Numbered from the stretch's first letter, positions 43,318 to 53,259 are shown. The stretch: DNA of 64,000 nt from Devosia sediminis (GCF_016411825.1 NZ_JAEKMH010000002.1:806001-870000); one strand, 5' to 3'. Translations and numbers: made by a program. Notes: a model not told the origin generated them from the letters alone.

Positions 43318-44097
43318 ATGTCCAACGAGAACATCTTCAAGGAAATCGACGAGGAACTGCGCACCGATCGCATGCGGGCGTTGTGGCGTCGGTTTGCGCC
43401 GTTCGTCATCGGTGGCGCCATCGCCATCGTGGCCCTGGTCGCGGTCAATGAAGGCTGGTCCTGGTACACCAAGAGCCAGTCTTCCGCGGCCTCCGAGCAG
43501 CTCTATTCCGCGCTGGACGCAGCCGAAGGCGGCGACCTGGCCGGTGCTCAGGCACAGCTCGAAACCATCGCAGCCAGTGGCTCGGGTGGTTATCCGGCTC
43601 TGGCCGAGTTCCGCCGTGCGGCGCTGCTGGCCGAGCAGGGCGACACGGCCGGCGCCGTCGCCGCCTACGATGCGCTGGCCTCCAGCCAGTCCAATCCGCG
43701 CCTGCGCGAACTGGCCATGTTGCTGGCCGCCAATATCCTGGTCGACAGCGGCACCCTGGCCGATGTCGAGGCCCGTGTCGGCACCCTCGCCACCGATGAT
43801 GCGCAGATGCGCCGCGTCGCTCGCGAACAGCTCGGCCTCGCCCAGTTCAAGGCCGGCGATTTCGCCGCCGCCCAGGCCAGCTTCGAGGCCGTGCTCAACG
43901 ATCCGCTGGCGCAGTCACCGGTCCGCAATCGCATGGCCTACTACCTGGCCGAAATGCTCTCTCAGGGCGTGTCCGTGGCCGCAGAGCCGGCCGAAGCCGC
44001 TGCCGAGGCTATTGACGCCATCGTCGAGGGCGACGCCGCCGCTGAGCCGGCTACCGAACCTGCCGCCGAACCGGCAGCAGAACCCGCTGCCGAATAA
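43318..44097 (+). CDS. YfgM/TPR_21-like membrane-anchored TPR protein
   Basis: A 259-residue protein with an acidic N-terminus ([17 protein letters not shown]), one membrane segment at about residues 27-46 ([15 protein letters not shown]) and a periplasmic TPR-like helical domain (about 60-210). The C-terminal tail is a low-complexity Ala/Glu/Pro repeat ([13 protein letters not shown]). Relatives such as YfgM act with the Sec translocon and periplasmic chaperones. The gene sits directly before der, as in many proteobacteria. Confidence 0.82.
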   Translation: MSNENIFKEIDEELRTDRMRALWRRFAPFVIGGAIAIVALVAVNEGWSWYTKSQSSAASEQLYSALDAAEGGDLAGAQAQLETIAASGSGGYPALAEFRRAALLAEQGDTAGAVAAYDALASSQSNPRLRELAMLLAANILVDSGTLADVEARVGTLATDDAQMRRVAREQLGLAQFKAGDFAAAQASFEAVLNDPLAQSPVRNRMAYYLAEMLSQGVSVAAEPAEAAAEAIDAIVEGDAAAEPATEPAAEPAAEPAAE

Positions 44098-44123
44098 CCG
44101 GCCGGGCAAAGAGGAATTCCGTC

Positions 44124-45569
44124 ATGACGGTCACACTGGCCATTGTCGGCCGTCCCAATGTCGGCAAATCCACACTGTTCAACCGGCTGGTCGGTCGCAA
44201 GATCGCGCTGGTCGATGATACGCCCGGCGTGACGCGCGACCGTCGCGAGGCCGAGGGGCGCATTGCCGATCTCACCTTCAAGGTGCTCGATACGGCCGGC
44301 TACGAGGACGTCAGGGACGGCTCGCTCGAAGACCGGATGCGCCAGCAGACCGAATTGGCCATCCGCGAGGCCGACATCATCCTGTTCATGATCGACGCCC
44401 GCGCCGGTGTCGTGCCGCTCGATCAGCGTTTCGCCCAGGTGCTGCGCAAGGCCGGCAAGCATGTGCATCTGGTGGGCAACAAGGCCGAAAGCAAATCGGC
44501 CGAACACGGTCTGGTCGAGGCTTTCAAGCTCGGTTTCGGCGAGCCGATCGCGCTGTCGGCCGAGCATGGCCTGGGCCTCTCCGAGCTTTACTCCATCGTC
44601 TCCGCCGCCATCGACAAGGCCGAGGAAAAGAAGGCCGAGGAAGCCGCTGCCGGCGTCTCCGGCGATCTCGACCTGCTGCCCGAAGTCGATGTCGACATCA
44701 CCCCGGACATGCTCGAAGGCGAGGGCGACGATGCCACCCTGCGCTGGAACCCCAAGCGCTACCTCAACGTCGCCATTGTCGGCCGCCCCAATGCCGGCAA
44801 GTCCACCCTGGTCAACCGCATGGTCGGCGAGGATCGCGTTCTCGTCGGGCCCGAGGCGGGCATTACCCGCGACAGCATTCTCGTGCCTTGGGAGTGGGAA
44901 GGTCGCACCATCAACCTCGTGGATACTGCGGGTATCCGCCGCCGCTCACGCGTCACCGAAAAGCTCGAAAAGCTGGCAGTGGGCGACAGCCTCCGCTCCA
45001 TTCAGTATGCCGAAGTCGTCGTGCTGCTGCTCGATGCCACCATTCCGTTCGAAAAGCAGGATCTGGCGCTGGCCGACCTCGTCGAACGCGAAGGCCGCGC
45101 CATGGTCATCGCGCTCAACAAGTGGGACCTGATCGAGGACAAGAACAAGGCGTTGGCCGAGCTGCGCGAGGCCTGCGAGCGCCTCCTGCCACAGTTGCGC
45201 GGCGTGCCGCTGGTGACCCTGTCCGGCCTCACCGGCAAGAATATCGACCGCTTGATGGACGCCGTCTTCGAGATCGAGCGGAGCTGGAACGCCCACGTGT
45301 CCACCTCGCGCCTCAATCGCTGGCTGGCCGGCATGCTGGAAGGCCATCCGCCTCCGGCCGTGTCGGGCCGTCGCCTGAAGATGCGCTACATGACCCAGGC
45401 CAAGACGCGGCCGCCCAGCTTCATTGTCTTTGCCTCGCGCCCCGACGCCGTACCTGCGTCTTATCAGCGCTATCTGGTCAATGGCCTGCGCGAAGCTTTC
45501 GACATGAAGGGCACGCCAATCCGCCTCTGGCTGCGCGGCGGCAACAACCCCTACGCCGACAAGAAATAA
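44124..45569 (+). CDS. der: Ribosome-assembly GTPase Der (EngA)
   Basis: A 481-residue tandem GTPase needed for 50S subunit assembly. The first G domain has [22 protein letters not shown] and NKAE. The second, after an acidic linker of about 45 residues, has [22 protein letters not shown] and NKWD. The C-terminal KH-like domain includes [18 protein letters not shown]. The first-domain G4 motif reads NKAE instead of the textbook NKxD. It follows the TPR gene by 26 bases. Confidence 0.95.
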   Translation: MTVTLAIVGRPNVGKSTLFNRLVGRKIALVDDTPGVTRDRREAEGRIADLTFKVLDTAGYEDVRDGSLEDRMRQQTELAIREADIILFMIDARAGVVPLDQRFAQVLRKAGKHVHLVGNKAESKSAEHGLVEAFKLGFGEPIALSAEHGLGLSELYSIVSAAIDKAEEKKAEEAAAGVSGDLDLLPEVDVDITPDMLEGEGDDATLRWNPKRYLNVAIVGRPNAGKSTLVNRMVGEDRVLVGPEAGITRDSILVPWEWEGRTINLVDTAGIRRRSRVTEKLEKLAVGDSLRSIQYAEVVVLLLDATIPFEKQDLALADLVEREGRAMVIALNKWDLIEDKNKALAELREACERLLPQLRGVPLVTLSGLTGKNIDRLMDAVFEIERSWNAHVSTSRLNRWLAGMLEGHPPPAVSGRRLKMRYMTQAKTRPPSFIVFASRPDAVPASYQRYLVNGLREAFDMKGTPIRLWLRGGNNPYADKK

Positions 45570-45745
45570 GGGCGTCGGGCGCTGTCCGAACACCTTACAC
45601 CGCCCTTTCCCCGATGGGGAAGGGAGCGAGGGCTAAGTCATACCAGAAGCGAATCCGGCCGCAGCGCATCCACGACTATTCGCCCATCGGCCTATTCACA
45701 TGTCACATGCTTGCCCTATAGTGCGCCGGTCGTAACACCCCGCCA

Positions 45746-47062
45746 TTGGTCGCGGCGTGCCAACATTGCACTTTGTTGCTTACAGAGATCCTTATCGTCG
45801 TCGTTCTTATTCTCGTGAACGGCGCCCTGGCCATGTCAGAACTGGCCGTTGTTTCATCCCGTCCCGCCCGCCTGAAGGTCCTTGCTGACCAAGGCAATAA
45901 AGGCGCCGCCACGGCCATCAGATTGGCCGAAGATCCCGGCAAATTCCTCTCTTCCGTGCAGATCGGCATCACGCTGGTCGGCATTCTCAGCGGTGCCTTT
46001 TCGGGCGCCACGCTCGGCCTGCGCCTCACCGACTGGCTGGAAAGCGTCGGCGTGCCGGACAATATCGCTGATGTCGCCGGTGTGGGCGTCGTTGTCGTGC
46101 TCATTACCTATGCCTCGCTGATTCTTGGCGAGCTGGTGCCCAAGCAGGTCGCCCTGCGCAATCCCGAGGGCGTCGCCTCGCGCGTGGCCCAGCCCATGGC
46201 CATCTTGGCTCTGATCGGTACCCCGATCGTGTGGCTGCTCGACATTTCGGGCAAGCTGGTGCTGCGCCTTCTGGGCCAGTCCGGCCAGACCGAGGAATCG
46301 GTCACCGAGGAAGAGGTGCGCACCATCATCGCCGAAGCCACCACGGCCGGCATCTTCGAGACCGAGGAACACTCGATGATCTCGGGTGTCATGCGCCTGG
46401 CCGACCGGTCGGCTCGCGGCATCATGACACCGCGTCTCGATGTGGTGACCATCGACCTGCAGGACGGCTACGAGGTCAGCCTCAAGGCCATCCTCGAAAC
46501 CTCGCACACCAAGGTGCTGGTGCAGGATGGCGACGCCGATTCCATCATTGGCGTGCTGACCCAGTCCGATCTGCTGCCCGCCATGGCTGCCGGCCAGCAG
46601 CCTGACCTACGCAGCCTCGTGCGTCCGGTCCCTGTGGTCATGGAACACGCCGACGCACTCGACGTCGTCGAGACCATGCGCCAGTCCCGCGCCCAGATGG
46701 CGCTGGTGGTGGACGAGTATGGCCACTTTGAAGGCATCATCACCTATGGTGACGTGCTTGAGGTCATCACCGGCGTCTACAACGAGGAGCCGGGCGACGA
46801 ACCGGCCGTGGTGCAGCGCAAGGATGGCTCTTGGCTCGTGGCTGGCTGGATGCCGGTCGACGACTTCGCCGAGCGCTTCAAGGTGCCGGTGCCCAAGGAC
46901 GCACGCTACGAGACCCTCGCCGGCTTTATCCTCTCGCAGCTCAACCACATGCCGTCCATTGGCGAGAGTTTCGAGCACAATGGCTGGCATTTCGAAGTCA
47001 TCGACCTCGACGGCCATCGCATCGACAAGGTGCTGATCACCCCCGTCGTCGTCCCGAGCTGA
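45746..47062 (+). CDS. CNNM/CorC-type membrane protein with CBS domains
   Basis: A 438-residue inner membrane protein. A DUF21 transmembrane domain (about 10-190) has ILVNGALAMSELAVVSSRPA and FLSSVQIGITLVGILSGAF. A CBS pair follows (about 215-335, MTPRLDVVTID and QMALVVDEYGHFEGI), then a CorC/HlyC domain. Such proteins, often named hemolysins, are linked to divalent cation transport. The start is uncertain: TTG at 45746 opens the frame, and a TTG near 45775 is an alternative; neither has a good ribosome site. Confidence 0.85.
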   Translation: MVAACQHCTLLLTEILIVVVLILVNGALAMSELAVVSSRPARLKVLADQGNKGAATAIRLAEDPGKFLSSVQIGITLVGILSGAFSGATLGLRLTDWLESVGVPDNIADVAGVGVVVVLITYASLILGELVPKQVALRNPEGVASRVAQPMAILALIGTPIVWLLDISGKLVLRLLGQSGQTEESVTEEEVRTIIAEATTAGIFETEEHSMISGVMRLADRSARGIMTPRLDVVTIDLQDGYEVSLKAILETSHTKVLVQDGDADSIIGVLTQSDLLPAMAAGQQPDLRSLVRPVPVVMEHADALDVVETMRQSRAQMALVVDEYGHFEGIITYGDVLEVITGVYNEEPGDEPAVVQRKDGSWLVAGWMPVDDFAERFKVPVPKDARYETLAGFILSQLNHMPSIGESFEHNGWHFEVIDLDGHRIDKVLITPVVVPS

Positions 47063-47090
47063 CGACTTCGATGACAATGCTAAAATGCAA

Positions 47091-47116
47091 ATCCCGGCCA
47101 CTGGCCGGGATTTTTT
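47091..47116 (+). terminator. Rho-independent terminator
   Basis: ATCCCGGCC at 47091-47099 and GGCCGGGAT at 47103-47111 make a perfect nine-base stem with a three-base loop, followed by T residues to 47116. It lies 28 bases after the CBS-protein stop. Confidence 0.92.
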
Positions 47117-47148
47117 GCTGTTTTTAGGTTGGCTATCGCAGCACCCAC

Positions 47149-47272
47149 CGTCCCGCCCTCGGGCTCGACCCGAGGGCCACTCGCAACAGGCATATCGGCG
47201 CGTGTGGAAACCGCTCCTCGGGTTAAGCCCGAGGAGGGCACGCGGTTGACGGGAGATTCTGGGACGGGCGGC
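47149..47272. repeat. Compound palindromic repeat element
   Basis: Two perfect hairpins: CCCTCGGG-ctcga-CCCGAGGG (47156-47176) and CTCCTCGGG-ttaag-CCCGAGGAG (47214-47236). The flanking CGTCCCGCC and GGGACGGGCGG are imperfect complements of each other. The build, a GC-rich stem with a pyrimidine-TYGA-type loop followed by its inverse, matches the element at 57405-57468. It fills most of the gap between two convergent genes. Confidence 0.65.
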
Positions 47273-47277
47273 GCGGC

Positions 47278-47871
47278 CTAAAGCGCCATCCCAAACCAGA
47301 CGACACCCGGCGCCTCGATGAGCGGCGTAAAGCCGCTTCGCGTCCAGAAGGCGATGCCGCCCGCATTGGTGTCGCTGGCGCCCAGGTGGATGCCCTTGAC
47401 GCCCGAGGTCCGCGCTTGGTCGATCCACAGATCCAGGAGGCGCGACCCCACCCGTTGTCCGCGCAGGCGGGGCAGCAGGTTCATGTGGATATGGGCGGGG
47501 TAGGCGTCCACCAGCGCGGCCGGATTGCTCCCCGGAGCGCGGATGGCCTCGAGTCGGCCCTGGTCGGCCGGTGTCAGGCCCTCGGCCTCGGCATAGCGTG
47601 CGCGCAAGGCCGGCCACCACTCGCGCTCCAGTCGCGCGTCGAAGGCCCTGGTGTCATGCGTGCCCACCACATAGCCGGCAACACCCTCGTGATCCTCGGC
47701 GACGAAGACATTGTCCGGCTCCAGCACCCCATAGGGCGCCGAATAGATGTGTCCGACCAGTTGCGGGTCATTGTGCAGCGGCGTGGCGTCGGCGCCCGCA
47801 TTTCCCGTCTCGAGGCAGATGCGATAAAGCGCATCGAGGTCGGCTGGAGCATACGGGCGCAGCGTCAGCAT
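47278..47871 (-). CDS. GNAT-family N-acetyltransferase
   Basis: A 197-residue acetyltransferase: LRPYAPADLDALYRICLETG at the N-terminus, the beta-4 region GVAGYVVGTHDT, acetyl-CoA loop RGQRVGSRLLDLW and the late GASDTNAGGIAFWTRSGF. The HIHMNLLPRLRGQ stretch resembles acyl-CoA acetyltransferases related to hyaluronidase-linked O-GlcNAcase C-terminal domains. It lies three bases after the SDR gene stop on the same strand. The substrate is unknown. Confidence 0.83.
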   Translation of the reverse strand: MLTLRPYAPADLDALYRICLETGNAGADATPLHNDPQLVGHIYSAPYGVLEPDNVFVAEDHEGVAGYVVGTHDTRAFDARLEREWWPALRARYAEAEGLTPADQGRLEAIRAPGSNPAALVDAYPAHIHMNLLPRLRGQRVGSRLLDLWIDQARTSGVKGIHLGASDTNAGGIAFWTRSGFTPLIEAPGVVWFGMAL

Positions 47872-47874
47872 GGC

Positions 47875-48609
47875 TCAGATGTCTTCGAAGGCGCCGGTGC
47901 CCACATCGAACAGGCGACCGTTTTCCGCAAGGGCAGGGCTCAGCATGTCGATCAGCTTGGGCGCCACCTGTTCCGGCGTCGGCAGCGTATTTGGGTCTTC
48001 GCCCGGCATGGCCTTGGCTCGCATGGCGGTGCGCACCACGCCCGGATAGAACACATTGGCTCGTGCCTTGGTGCTCGCGATTTCCCCGGCATAGGACTTC
48101 ACCAGCGCGTCGAGCGCCGCCTTGCTGGCCGCATAAAGACCCCAGAACGGCCGCGCCGAGCGGGCCGAACCCGAAGACACGAACACTGCGCGCCCTGCCT
48201 CGGACTGCCGCAGCAAGACGTCGAGCGAGCGCAGCAGGCGATAGTTGGCGGTGACGTTGACCGAGAGGACCTTGTCGAAATCGTCGGGCTTGATATGCGC
48301 AACCGGGCTCAACACGCCCAGTTGGCCGGCATTCGCCACAAGGCCATCAAGATGCCCCCAGCGCTCGAATATGGCCGCGCCCAGCCGGTCGATGGCCTCG
48401 CCATCGCGCAGGTCGAGCGGCACAAGCGTCGCCGAACCGCCCACCGCCTGGACGGCGTCGTCGAGGTCCTCGAGGCCGCCCACCGTGCGCGCCACGGCAA
48501 TGACATGCGCACCGCGCCTGGCCGCCTCGATGCCGGCCGCATAGCCGATACCGCGCGAGGCGCCGGTGACGAGGACGACCTTGCCGGCCAGTTCGGTATT
48601 GTCAGTCAT
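47875..48609 (-). CDS. Short-chain dehydrogenase/reductase
   Basis: A 244-residue classical SDR with VTGASRGIGYAAG (nucleotide site, residues 14-26), NAGQLG, catalytic Ser in FVSSGSAR and YAASKAALD with the Tyr-Lys pair. The C-terminus is short. The start ATG overlaps the purF TAA by one base, so translation is probably coupled to purF. A PurF-SDR pairing recurs in Hyphomicrobiales as far as I recall; the substrate is not known. Confidence 0.85.
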   Translation of the reverse strand: MTDNTELAGKVVLVTGASRGIGYAAGIEAARRGAHVIAVARTVGGLEDLDDAVQAVGGSATLVPLDLRDGEAIDRLGAAIFERWGHLDGLVANAGQLGVLSPVAHIKPDDFDKVLSVNVTANYRLLRSLDVLLRQSEAGRAVFVSSGSARSARPFWGLYAASKAALDALVKSYAGEIASTKARANVFYPGVVRTAMRAKAMPGEDPNTLPTPEQVAPKLIDMLSPALAENGRLFDVGTGAFEDI

Positions 48610-50099
48610 TAACCTGCTTCCTTGAGCAGCGAAATCTGCTTGGGATCGCTCATGGTCCGGCCATGCAGGTCGGTCAACTGCGTCGGATAGTCGCCGGTGA
48701 AGTAGTGGTCGGTGAATTGCGGCGCCTGCGGATTGCGCTTCTCACCGCCCACGGCCTGGTAGAGCCCGTCGATCGACAGGAAAGCCAGCGAATCCGCGCC
48801 GATATAGTCGCACATCGCCTGCAGGTCGCCGTACTGGTTGGCCAGGAGTTTGTCCGGATCGGGCGTATCGATGCCGTAATAGTCCGAGTGGAAGATCATC
48901 GGGCTGGCGACGCGGATATGCACTTCCGTCGCCCCGGCATCGCGGATCATCTGCACGATCTTGACCGAAGTCGTGCCGCGCACGATGGAATCGTCGATCA
49001 GCACAACGCGCTTGCCGGCGATTTCGGCGCGGTTGGCCGAGTGCTTGAGGCGCACGCCGAAGGCGCGGATCTGCTGGGTGGGCTCGATGAAGGTACGGCC
49101 CACATAGTGGTTGCGGATGATCCCCAGCTCGAACGGAATGCCGCTCTGCTGCGCATAGCCGATGGCTGCCGGGGTGCCGCCATCGGGCACCGGCACGACC
49201 ACGTCGGCCTCGACCGGCGCTTCCTTGGCGAGGTTGATGCCCATGTTCTTGCGCGCCTTGTAGACGCTGCGGCCGGACACCACGCTGTCGGGGCGGGCGA
49301 AGTAGACATATTCGAACAGGCACGGCCGTTCCGGCGCCTTGCGGGCAGGCTTGCGCGCATCCACCGTGATCGAGCCGTCCGGCTGGATTTCGCAGATGAT
49401 GACCTCGCCATTTTCGACGTCGCGCACATACTTTGCGCCGACGATATCGAGGGCACAGGTTTCCGAGCAGAAGATCGGCTTGCCGTCGAGTTCGCCCATG
49501 ACCAGCGGGCGGATGCCCACCGGATCGCGCGCCGCGATCAGCTTGGTGCGCGTCATTGCCAGCATGGCATAGCCGCCTTCCATCTGGCGGATGGCGTCGA
49601 TGAAGCGGTCGGTGGTCGAGGAATGGCGGGAGCGCGCGATAAGGTGCAGCACCACTTCGCTGTCCGAGGTCGACTGGCAGATGGCGCCGGTGGCGATGAT
49701 CTGGCGCCGCAGGGTCAGGCCATTGGTGAAGTTGCCGTTATGCGCGATGGCGATGCCACCCGCTTCCAGTTCGGCGAACAGCGGCTGCACATTGCGCAGC
49801 GCCACTTCGCCCGTAGTCGAATAGCGGGTGTGGCCGATGGCGATATTGCCCGGGAGCTTGGCCAGCACGGCCGGGTCCGTATAGTGGTCGCCCACCAGGC
49901 CCATGCGCTTTTCCTGGTGGAACTGCCGTCCGTCGAAGCTGACGATGCCCGCCGCTTCCTGGCCGCGATGCTGCAGGGCATGCAGGCCAAGCGCGGTCAG
50001 GGTCGAGGCATCGTTGTGCCCCAAAATGCCAAACACGCCGCACTCTTCGTGCAGCGTGTCGCCATTGAGATCGAAATCGTCATCGCTGGGATGGGTCAC
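48609..50099 (-). CDS. purF: Amidophosphoribosyltransferase
   Basis: A 496-residue enzyme for the first committed step of purine synthesis, moving the glutamine amide to phosphoribosyl pyrophosphate. The N-terminal 19 residues form a propeptide removed to expose Cys20 in EECGVFGILGH, as in the Bacillus-type enzyme. The amidotransferase domain has GHTRYSTTGE. The phosphoribosyltransferase domain has VVLIDDSIVRGTTSVKI. It is preceded by cvpA, the usual partner, with a 114-bp gap. Confidence 0.95.
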   Translation of the reverse strand: MTHPSDDDFDLNGDTLHEECGVFGILGHNDASTLTALGLHALQHRGQEAAGIVSFDGRQFHQEKRMGLVGDHYTDPAVLAKLPGNIAIGHTRYSTTGEVALRNVQPLFAELEAGGIAIAHNGNFTNGLTLRRQIIATGAICQSTSDSEVVLHLIARSRHSSTTDRFIDAIRQMEGGYAMLAMTRTKLIAARDPVGIRPLVMGELDGKPIFCSETCALDIVGAKYVRDVENGEVIICEIQPDGSITVDARKPARKAPERPCLFEYVYFARPDSVVSGRSVYKARKNMGINLAKEAPVEADVVVPVPDGGTPAAIGYAQQSGIPFELGIIRNHYVGRTFIEPTQQIRAFGVRLKHSANRAEIAGKRVVLIDDSIVRGTTSVKIVQMIRDAGATEVHIRVASPMIFHSDYYGIDTPDPDKLLANQYGDLQAMCDYIGADSLAFLSIDGLYQAVGGEKRNPQAPQFTDHYFTGDYPTQLTDLHGRTMSDPKQISLLKEAG

Positions 50100-50213
50100 C
50101 GGGGGGCTCCGTGTGAAATCTGCACCTGCGCCGGATAGCGCATTTTCCTGCCGGCCACCAATGACAAGTGCGGTCGGCAGGTCTGCGACGGAATAGGGTC
50201 CGCGCTGGATGTA

Positions 50214-50843
50214 TCAGGCCCCCGGAGCCGGATCGACGACCGGATCGGTCGGGTCGACCGTGCCGCCTTCGTCGGCTTCGGGCGCGCCTTCCAGGGGCGT
50301 GTCCGGGGCCTGCGGGTCTTCGGTCAGGTTGGCGCCGCCACCCTGGAGGATATCGTTCACCTGCTGCTCGAGCCCTTCGGGCAGCATGGAAATCAGCGTG
50401 TTGCCCATGTTTTCGAGATAGGGCAGCGACTGCGCATTGGCCGCCCAGTCGGGCAGGTTGTTTGGCAGGAGCCACAGGCCGAAAATCGTCACCACGATCG
50501 CGATCAGCACGCCCCGCAGCACGCCGAACACGAAACCGAGCGTCCGGTCGATCGGCCCGATGCGGCTGTCGACCACGAAGTCGGCAATGCGCATGGTGAG
50601 CAGGTGCAGCACGATCAGCGCCACGATGAAGCTGACGACCACGGTCGCGATGTCGGCGATAACAGGTTCGGCCACATACTGGCGGGCGATTTCGGGGTGG
50701 TACTGCCACATATAGATGGCGATGGCAGCGGAACCGGCCCACGTCGCCAGCGACAGCACTTCACGGGTGAGCCCGCGCGCGGTGGCCAGGATCGCTGAAA
50801 TCAGCACCAGCACGCCCACAGCAACGTCGAACGCAGTCAGCAT
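50214..50843 (-). CDS. cvpA: CvpA-family membrane protein
   Basis: A 209-residue protein with four membrane segments in the first 125 residues (LTAFDVAVGVLVLISAILA, LSLATWAGSAAIAIYMW, IATVVVSFIVALIVLHLL, VLRGVLIAIVVTIFGLWLL) and the CvpA pattern ATARGLTREV and IGPIDRTLGFVFGVLRG. The C-terminal 80 residues are soluble and end in an acidic, proline-rich tail. CvpA was first tied to colicin V export and purF expression; more recent work links it to envelope stress. Confidence 0.88.
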   Translation of the reverse strand: MLTAFDVAVGVLVLISAILATARGLTREVLSLATWAGSAAIAIYMWQYHPEIARQYVAEPVIADIATVVVSFIVALIVLHLLTMRIADFVVDSRIGPIDRTLGFVFGVLRGVLIAIVVTIFGLWLLPNNLPDWAANAQSLPYLENMGNTLISMLPEGLEQQVNDILQGGGANLTEDPQAPDTPLEGAPEADEGGTVDPTDPVVDPAPGA

Positions 50844-50959
50844 ATGTTTTGCCCTGTTTGTCTCGCCTGACCGGCTTTTGCTGGACCTTTAGCGGCTTTG
50901 CAGCGCTATGCCAAGGGCGGCCGGGCATGAGAGGGCCGATCTCCCCGGAAACACTTTGT

Positions 50960-52366
50960 TTACCATCCCTCCGGCTCCGGCTCGGGCATGGGTCGCTTGC
51001 CGTGGGCGGCGATACGGCTGACCATGTCGCTCAATTGCGCATATTCGGTGACGTCGAGGCCCGACGAGCGGTCGGCCTTGCCCAGCTTGCCCGTCACCAC
51101 CGAGCCAAAGCCAAGCTTTTCCGCCTCGCGCAGGCGCAGCGCCCCATGCACCACCGGCCTGACCCCGCCGGCCAGCGAGATTTCGCCGAAATAAACCGCG
51201 TCGGCCGGCAGGGCGGCGCCGGTCAGCGACGAGATCAGCGCCGCCGCTACCGCCAGGTCCGCCGCCGGCTCGTTGATTTTGAGCCCGCCTGCGACATTGA
51301 GATAAATGTCATTGGCCCCGATGCGCACGCCGCATCGGGTTTCGAGCACCGCCAGCACCATCGAGAGACGCTGCGAATCCCAGCCTACCACCGCGCGCCG
51401 CGGCGTCCCGAGCGGGGAGGGGGCCACCAGCGCCTGGATTTCGATCAGCAGGGGTCGCGTGCCTTCCATGCCGGCGAACACTGCCGAACCGGCTGCATCC
51501 TTGTCGCGCTGGTCGAGGAACAGCGCCGAAGGATTGGCGACCTGTTCGAGCCCCAGCTCGGTCATGGCGAAGACGCCGATCTCGTCGGTCGCCCCGTAGC
51601 GGTTCTTGACCCCGCGCAGGATGCGGAACGTGTGGCTCGAGTCGCCCTCGAAATAGAGCACGGCATCGACCATGTGCTCGACCACGCGCGGCCCCGCGAT
51701 CTGCCCGTCCTTGGTCACGTGGCCCACCAGCACCACCGCCGCGCCGCTTTTCTTGGCCATGCGAGTCAGGGCCTGGGCCGAGGTGCGGACCTGCGTCACC
51801 GTGCCCGGCGCCGAATCCACCCGGTCGGTCCACAGCGTCTGGATGGAATCGATGATGACGAGATCCGGCGGCGGCCCGCTTTCGAGCGTTGCGAGGATGA
51901 TTTCCACATTGGTCTCGGCCGCCAGCAGCACCCCGGCTTCCCCGAGGCCCAGCCGCTGCGCCCTGAGCCGCACCTGCGCCACCGCCTCTTCGCCCGACAC
52001 ATAGATGACGCGCTTGCCCTTGGCGGCCAGCGCCGCTGCCGATTGCAGCAGCAGCGTCGATTTGCCGATGCCCGGATCGCCACCCACGAGAAGCGCCGAG
52101 CCCTTCACGAACCCGCCGCCGGTCACCCGGTCGAGTTCGGCAATGCCGGTAACGACGCGCGCCGCACTTTCGGTCTCGCCGCTGAGCGGCACCAGATTGA
52201 CCGGCCTGCCATTGGATTTGGCGGCCTTGGGACCCGCGCCGACACCGGAATCAGTCAGCTCCTCGACAATGGTGTTCCACTCGCCACAGGCACCGCACCG
52301 CCCCTCCCAGCGCGTGGTGACGGCGCCGCAGGACTGGCAGACAAATTGAGAACGATTCTTGGCCAC
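50960..52366 (-). CDS. radA: DNA repair protein RadA
   Basis: A 468-residue branch-migration ATPase that helps RecA-mediated recombination. It has an N-terminal zinc ribbon CQSCG-CGACG, Walker A VGGDPGIGKSTLLLQ, the RadA-specific KNRYGATDEIG and a C-terminal Lon-protease-like domain with DLAVAAALISS. The GTG at 52366 is taken as the start because it gives the usual MAKNRSQFVC opening; the frame is open upstream. It lies four bases after the DUF1697 stop, so the two are probably co-transcribed. Confidence 0.94.
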   Translation of the reverse strand: MAKNRSQFVCQSCGAVTTRWEGRCGACGEWNTIVEELTDSGVGAGPKAAKSNGRPVNLVPLSGETESAARVVTGIAELDRVTGGGFVKGSALLVGGDPGIGKSTLLLQSAAALAAKGKRVIYVSGEEAVAQVRLRAQRLGLGEAGVLLAAETNVEIILATLESGPPPDLVIIDSIQTLWTDRVDSAPGTVTQVRTSAQALTRMAKKSGAAVVLVGHVTKDGQIAGPRVVEHMVDAVLYFEGDSSHTFRILRGVKNRYGATDEIGVFAMTELGLEQVANPSALFLDQRDKDAAGSAVFAGMEGTRPLLIEIQALVAPSPLGTPRRAVVGWDSQRLSMVLAVLETRCGVRIGANDIYLNVAGGLKINEPAADLAVAAALISSLTGAALPADAVYFGEISLAGGVRPVVHGALRLREAEKLGFGSVVTGKLGKADRSSGLDVTEYAQLSDMVSRIAAHGKRPMPEPEPEGW

Positions 52367-52370
52367 TTTT

Positions 52371-52925
52371 CTATTCTTTCTCCCGCGCGGAGGCCCGTTC
52401 GGCAAGCTTGCGCGTCGTGTTCCAATTGCGGGCGGTGTTGAGGCCGCAGAACTTGTCGATCTTGCGGATCAGTTTCCCGGACTTAGCTACATCCTGCGTG
52501 AAGTCGACCACCAGGTGGTCGGCAACGACATGGATGGCTTCCGGCCCGTCATGGTCCTTGATCCAATCAAAATCCGGCGTCTTCGCCGCAAAGAAATAGA
52601 CCCCCGTTTCCGACGGTCGCGCTTGCGCCGCATCCGAGATGGGGTCGGCCCCTAAAAGCGCGCGCAACTGCGCCGGCTTTCGGACAATGGGGGCGATGTT
52701 CTCGCCCAGCCCGAAGCCGCGCAGCACGGGAAGCATGGCCTTGCGCGCCGCCTCCGCCGTTCCCCCAAACTGAGCGATCATGTTGCCGGTATTGACCATG
52801 GTCTCAGGTGCGCTGAACCCAGCTTGCTCCGCCGCGTCGCGCCATTGCGCCATGCTCATCAGCTTGTGAGTCACCGGACCGATGGCCCGCAACAAAATGA
52901 TGAAGGTCGGTGCTCTGTCGGCCAA
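52371..52925 (-). CDS. DUF1697-family protein
   Basis: A 184-residue soluble protein of the DUF1697 pattern: FIILLRAIGPVTHKLMSMAQ, AGFSAPETMVNTGNMIAQF and the C-terminal KIDKFCGLNTARNWNTTRKL. The family is widespread and uncharacterised. It precedes radA by four bases on the same strand. Confidence 0.82.
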   Translation of the reverse strand: MADRAPTFIILLRAIGPVTHKLMSMAQWRDAAEQAGFSAPETMVNTGNMIAQFGGTAEAARKAMLPVLRGFGLGENIAPIVRKPAQLRALLGADPISDAAQARPSETGVYFFAAKTPDFDWIKDHDGPEAIHVVADHLVVDFTQDVAKSGKLIRKIDKFCGLNTARNWNTTRKLAERASAREKE

Positions 52926-53070
52926 TGCGATTCCAGTGGGATTTTCCGGCGCGACCCTAGCAAGGCATTCCAGATGCTACAAGAACAAAAGGGAAACGAT
53001 ATTGGTTGGGATACCGGTGCGGAACTGTCACGGCCCGCCGGGATTGTCCGCAGCAAAGAGGAGCCAATCC

Positions 53071-53259
53071 ATGAAACGCGGACATCTCATATTCGCCGTC
53101 ATCGTCGCCGTGATCGTGATCATCGTCGCGAGCACCATCTTTACCGCCAACAATCAGGCGCCCGAAGTCGATGGCAGCCAGACGGCAGATAGTCCGGCGG
53201 AACAGCAGGACCTGCCCGCAGGCCCGGCTACCGAGCCGGCGGAAACCACCGGCAACTGA
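53071..53259 (+). CDS. Small single-span membrane protein, 62 aa
   Basis: A 62-residue protein: a short basic N-terminus (MKRGH), one strongly hydrophobic helix (LIFAVIVAVIVIIVASTIF, residues 6-24) and an acidic, proline-rich tail of about 35 residues facing the periplasm. AGAGGAG is six bases before the ATG. Its TGA directly abuts the convergent alr stop with no spacer. I recognise no family. Confidence 0.6.
   Translation: MKRGHLIFAVIVAVIVIIVASTIFTANNQAPEVDGSQTADSPAEQQDLPAGPATEPAETTGN

Noticed and set aside
45605..45630. CCCTTTCCCC-GAT-GGGGAAGGG hairpin after der
   Set aside because: The stem has a bulge and no T run follows, so it is not supported as a terminator.
48663..50138. 491-codon frame opposite purF
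   Set aside because: purF is unmistakable on the other strand; the frame is a composition artefact.
50849..52441. 530-codon frame opposite radA
   Set aside because: Shadow of radA with no recognisable domain.
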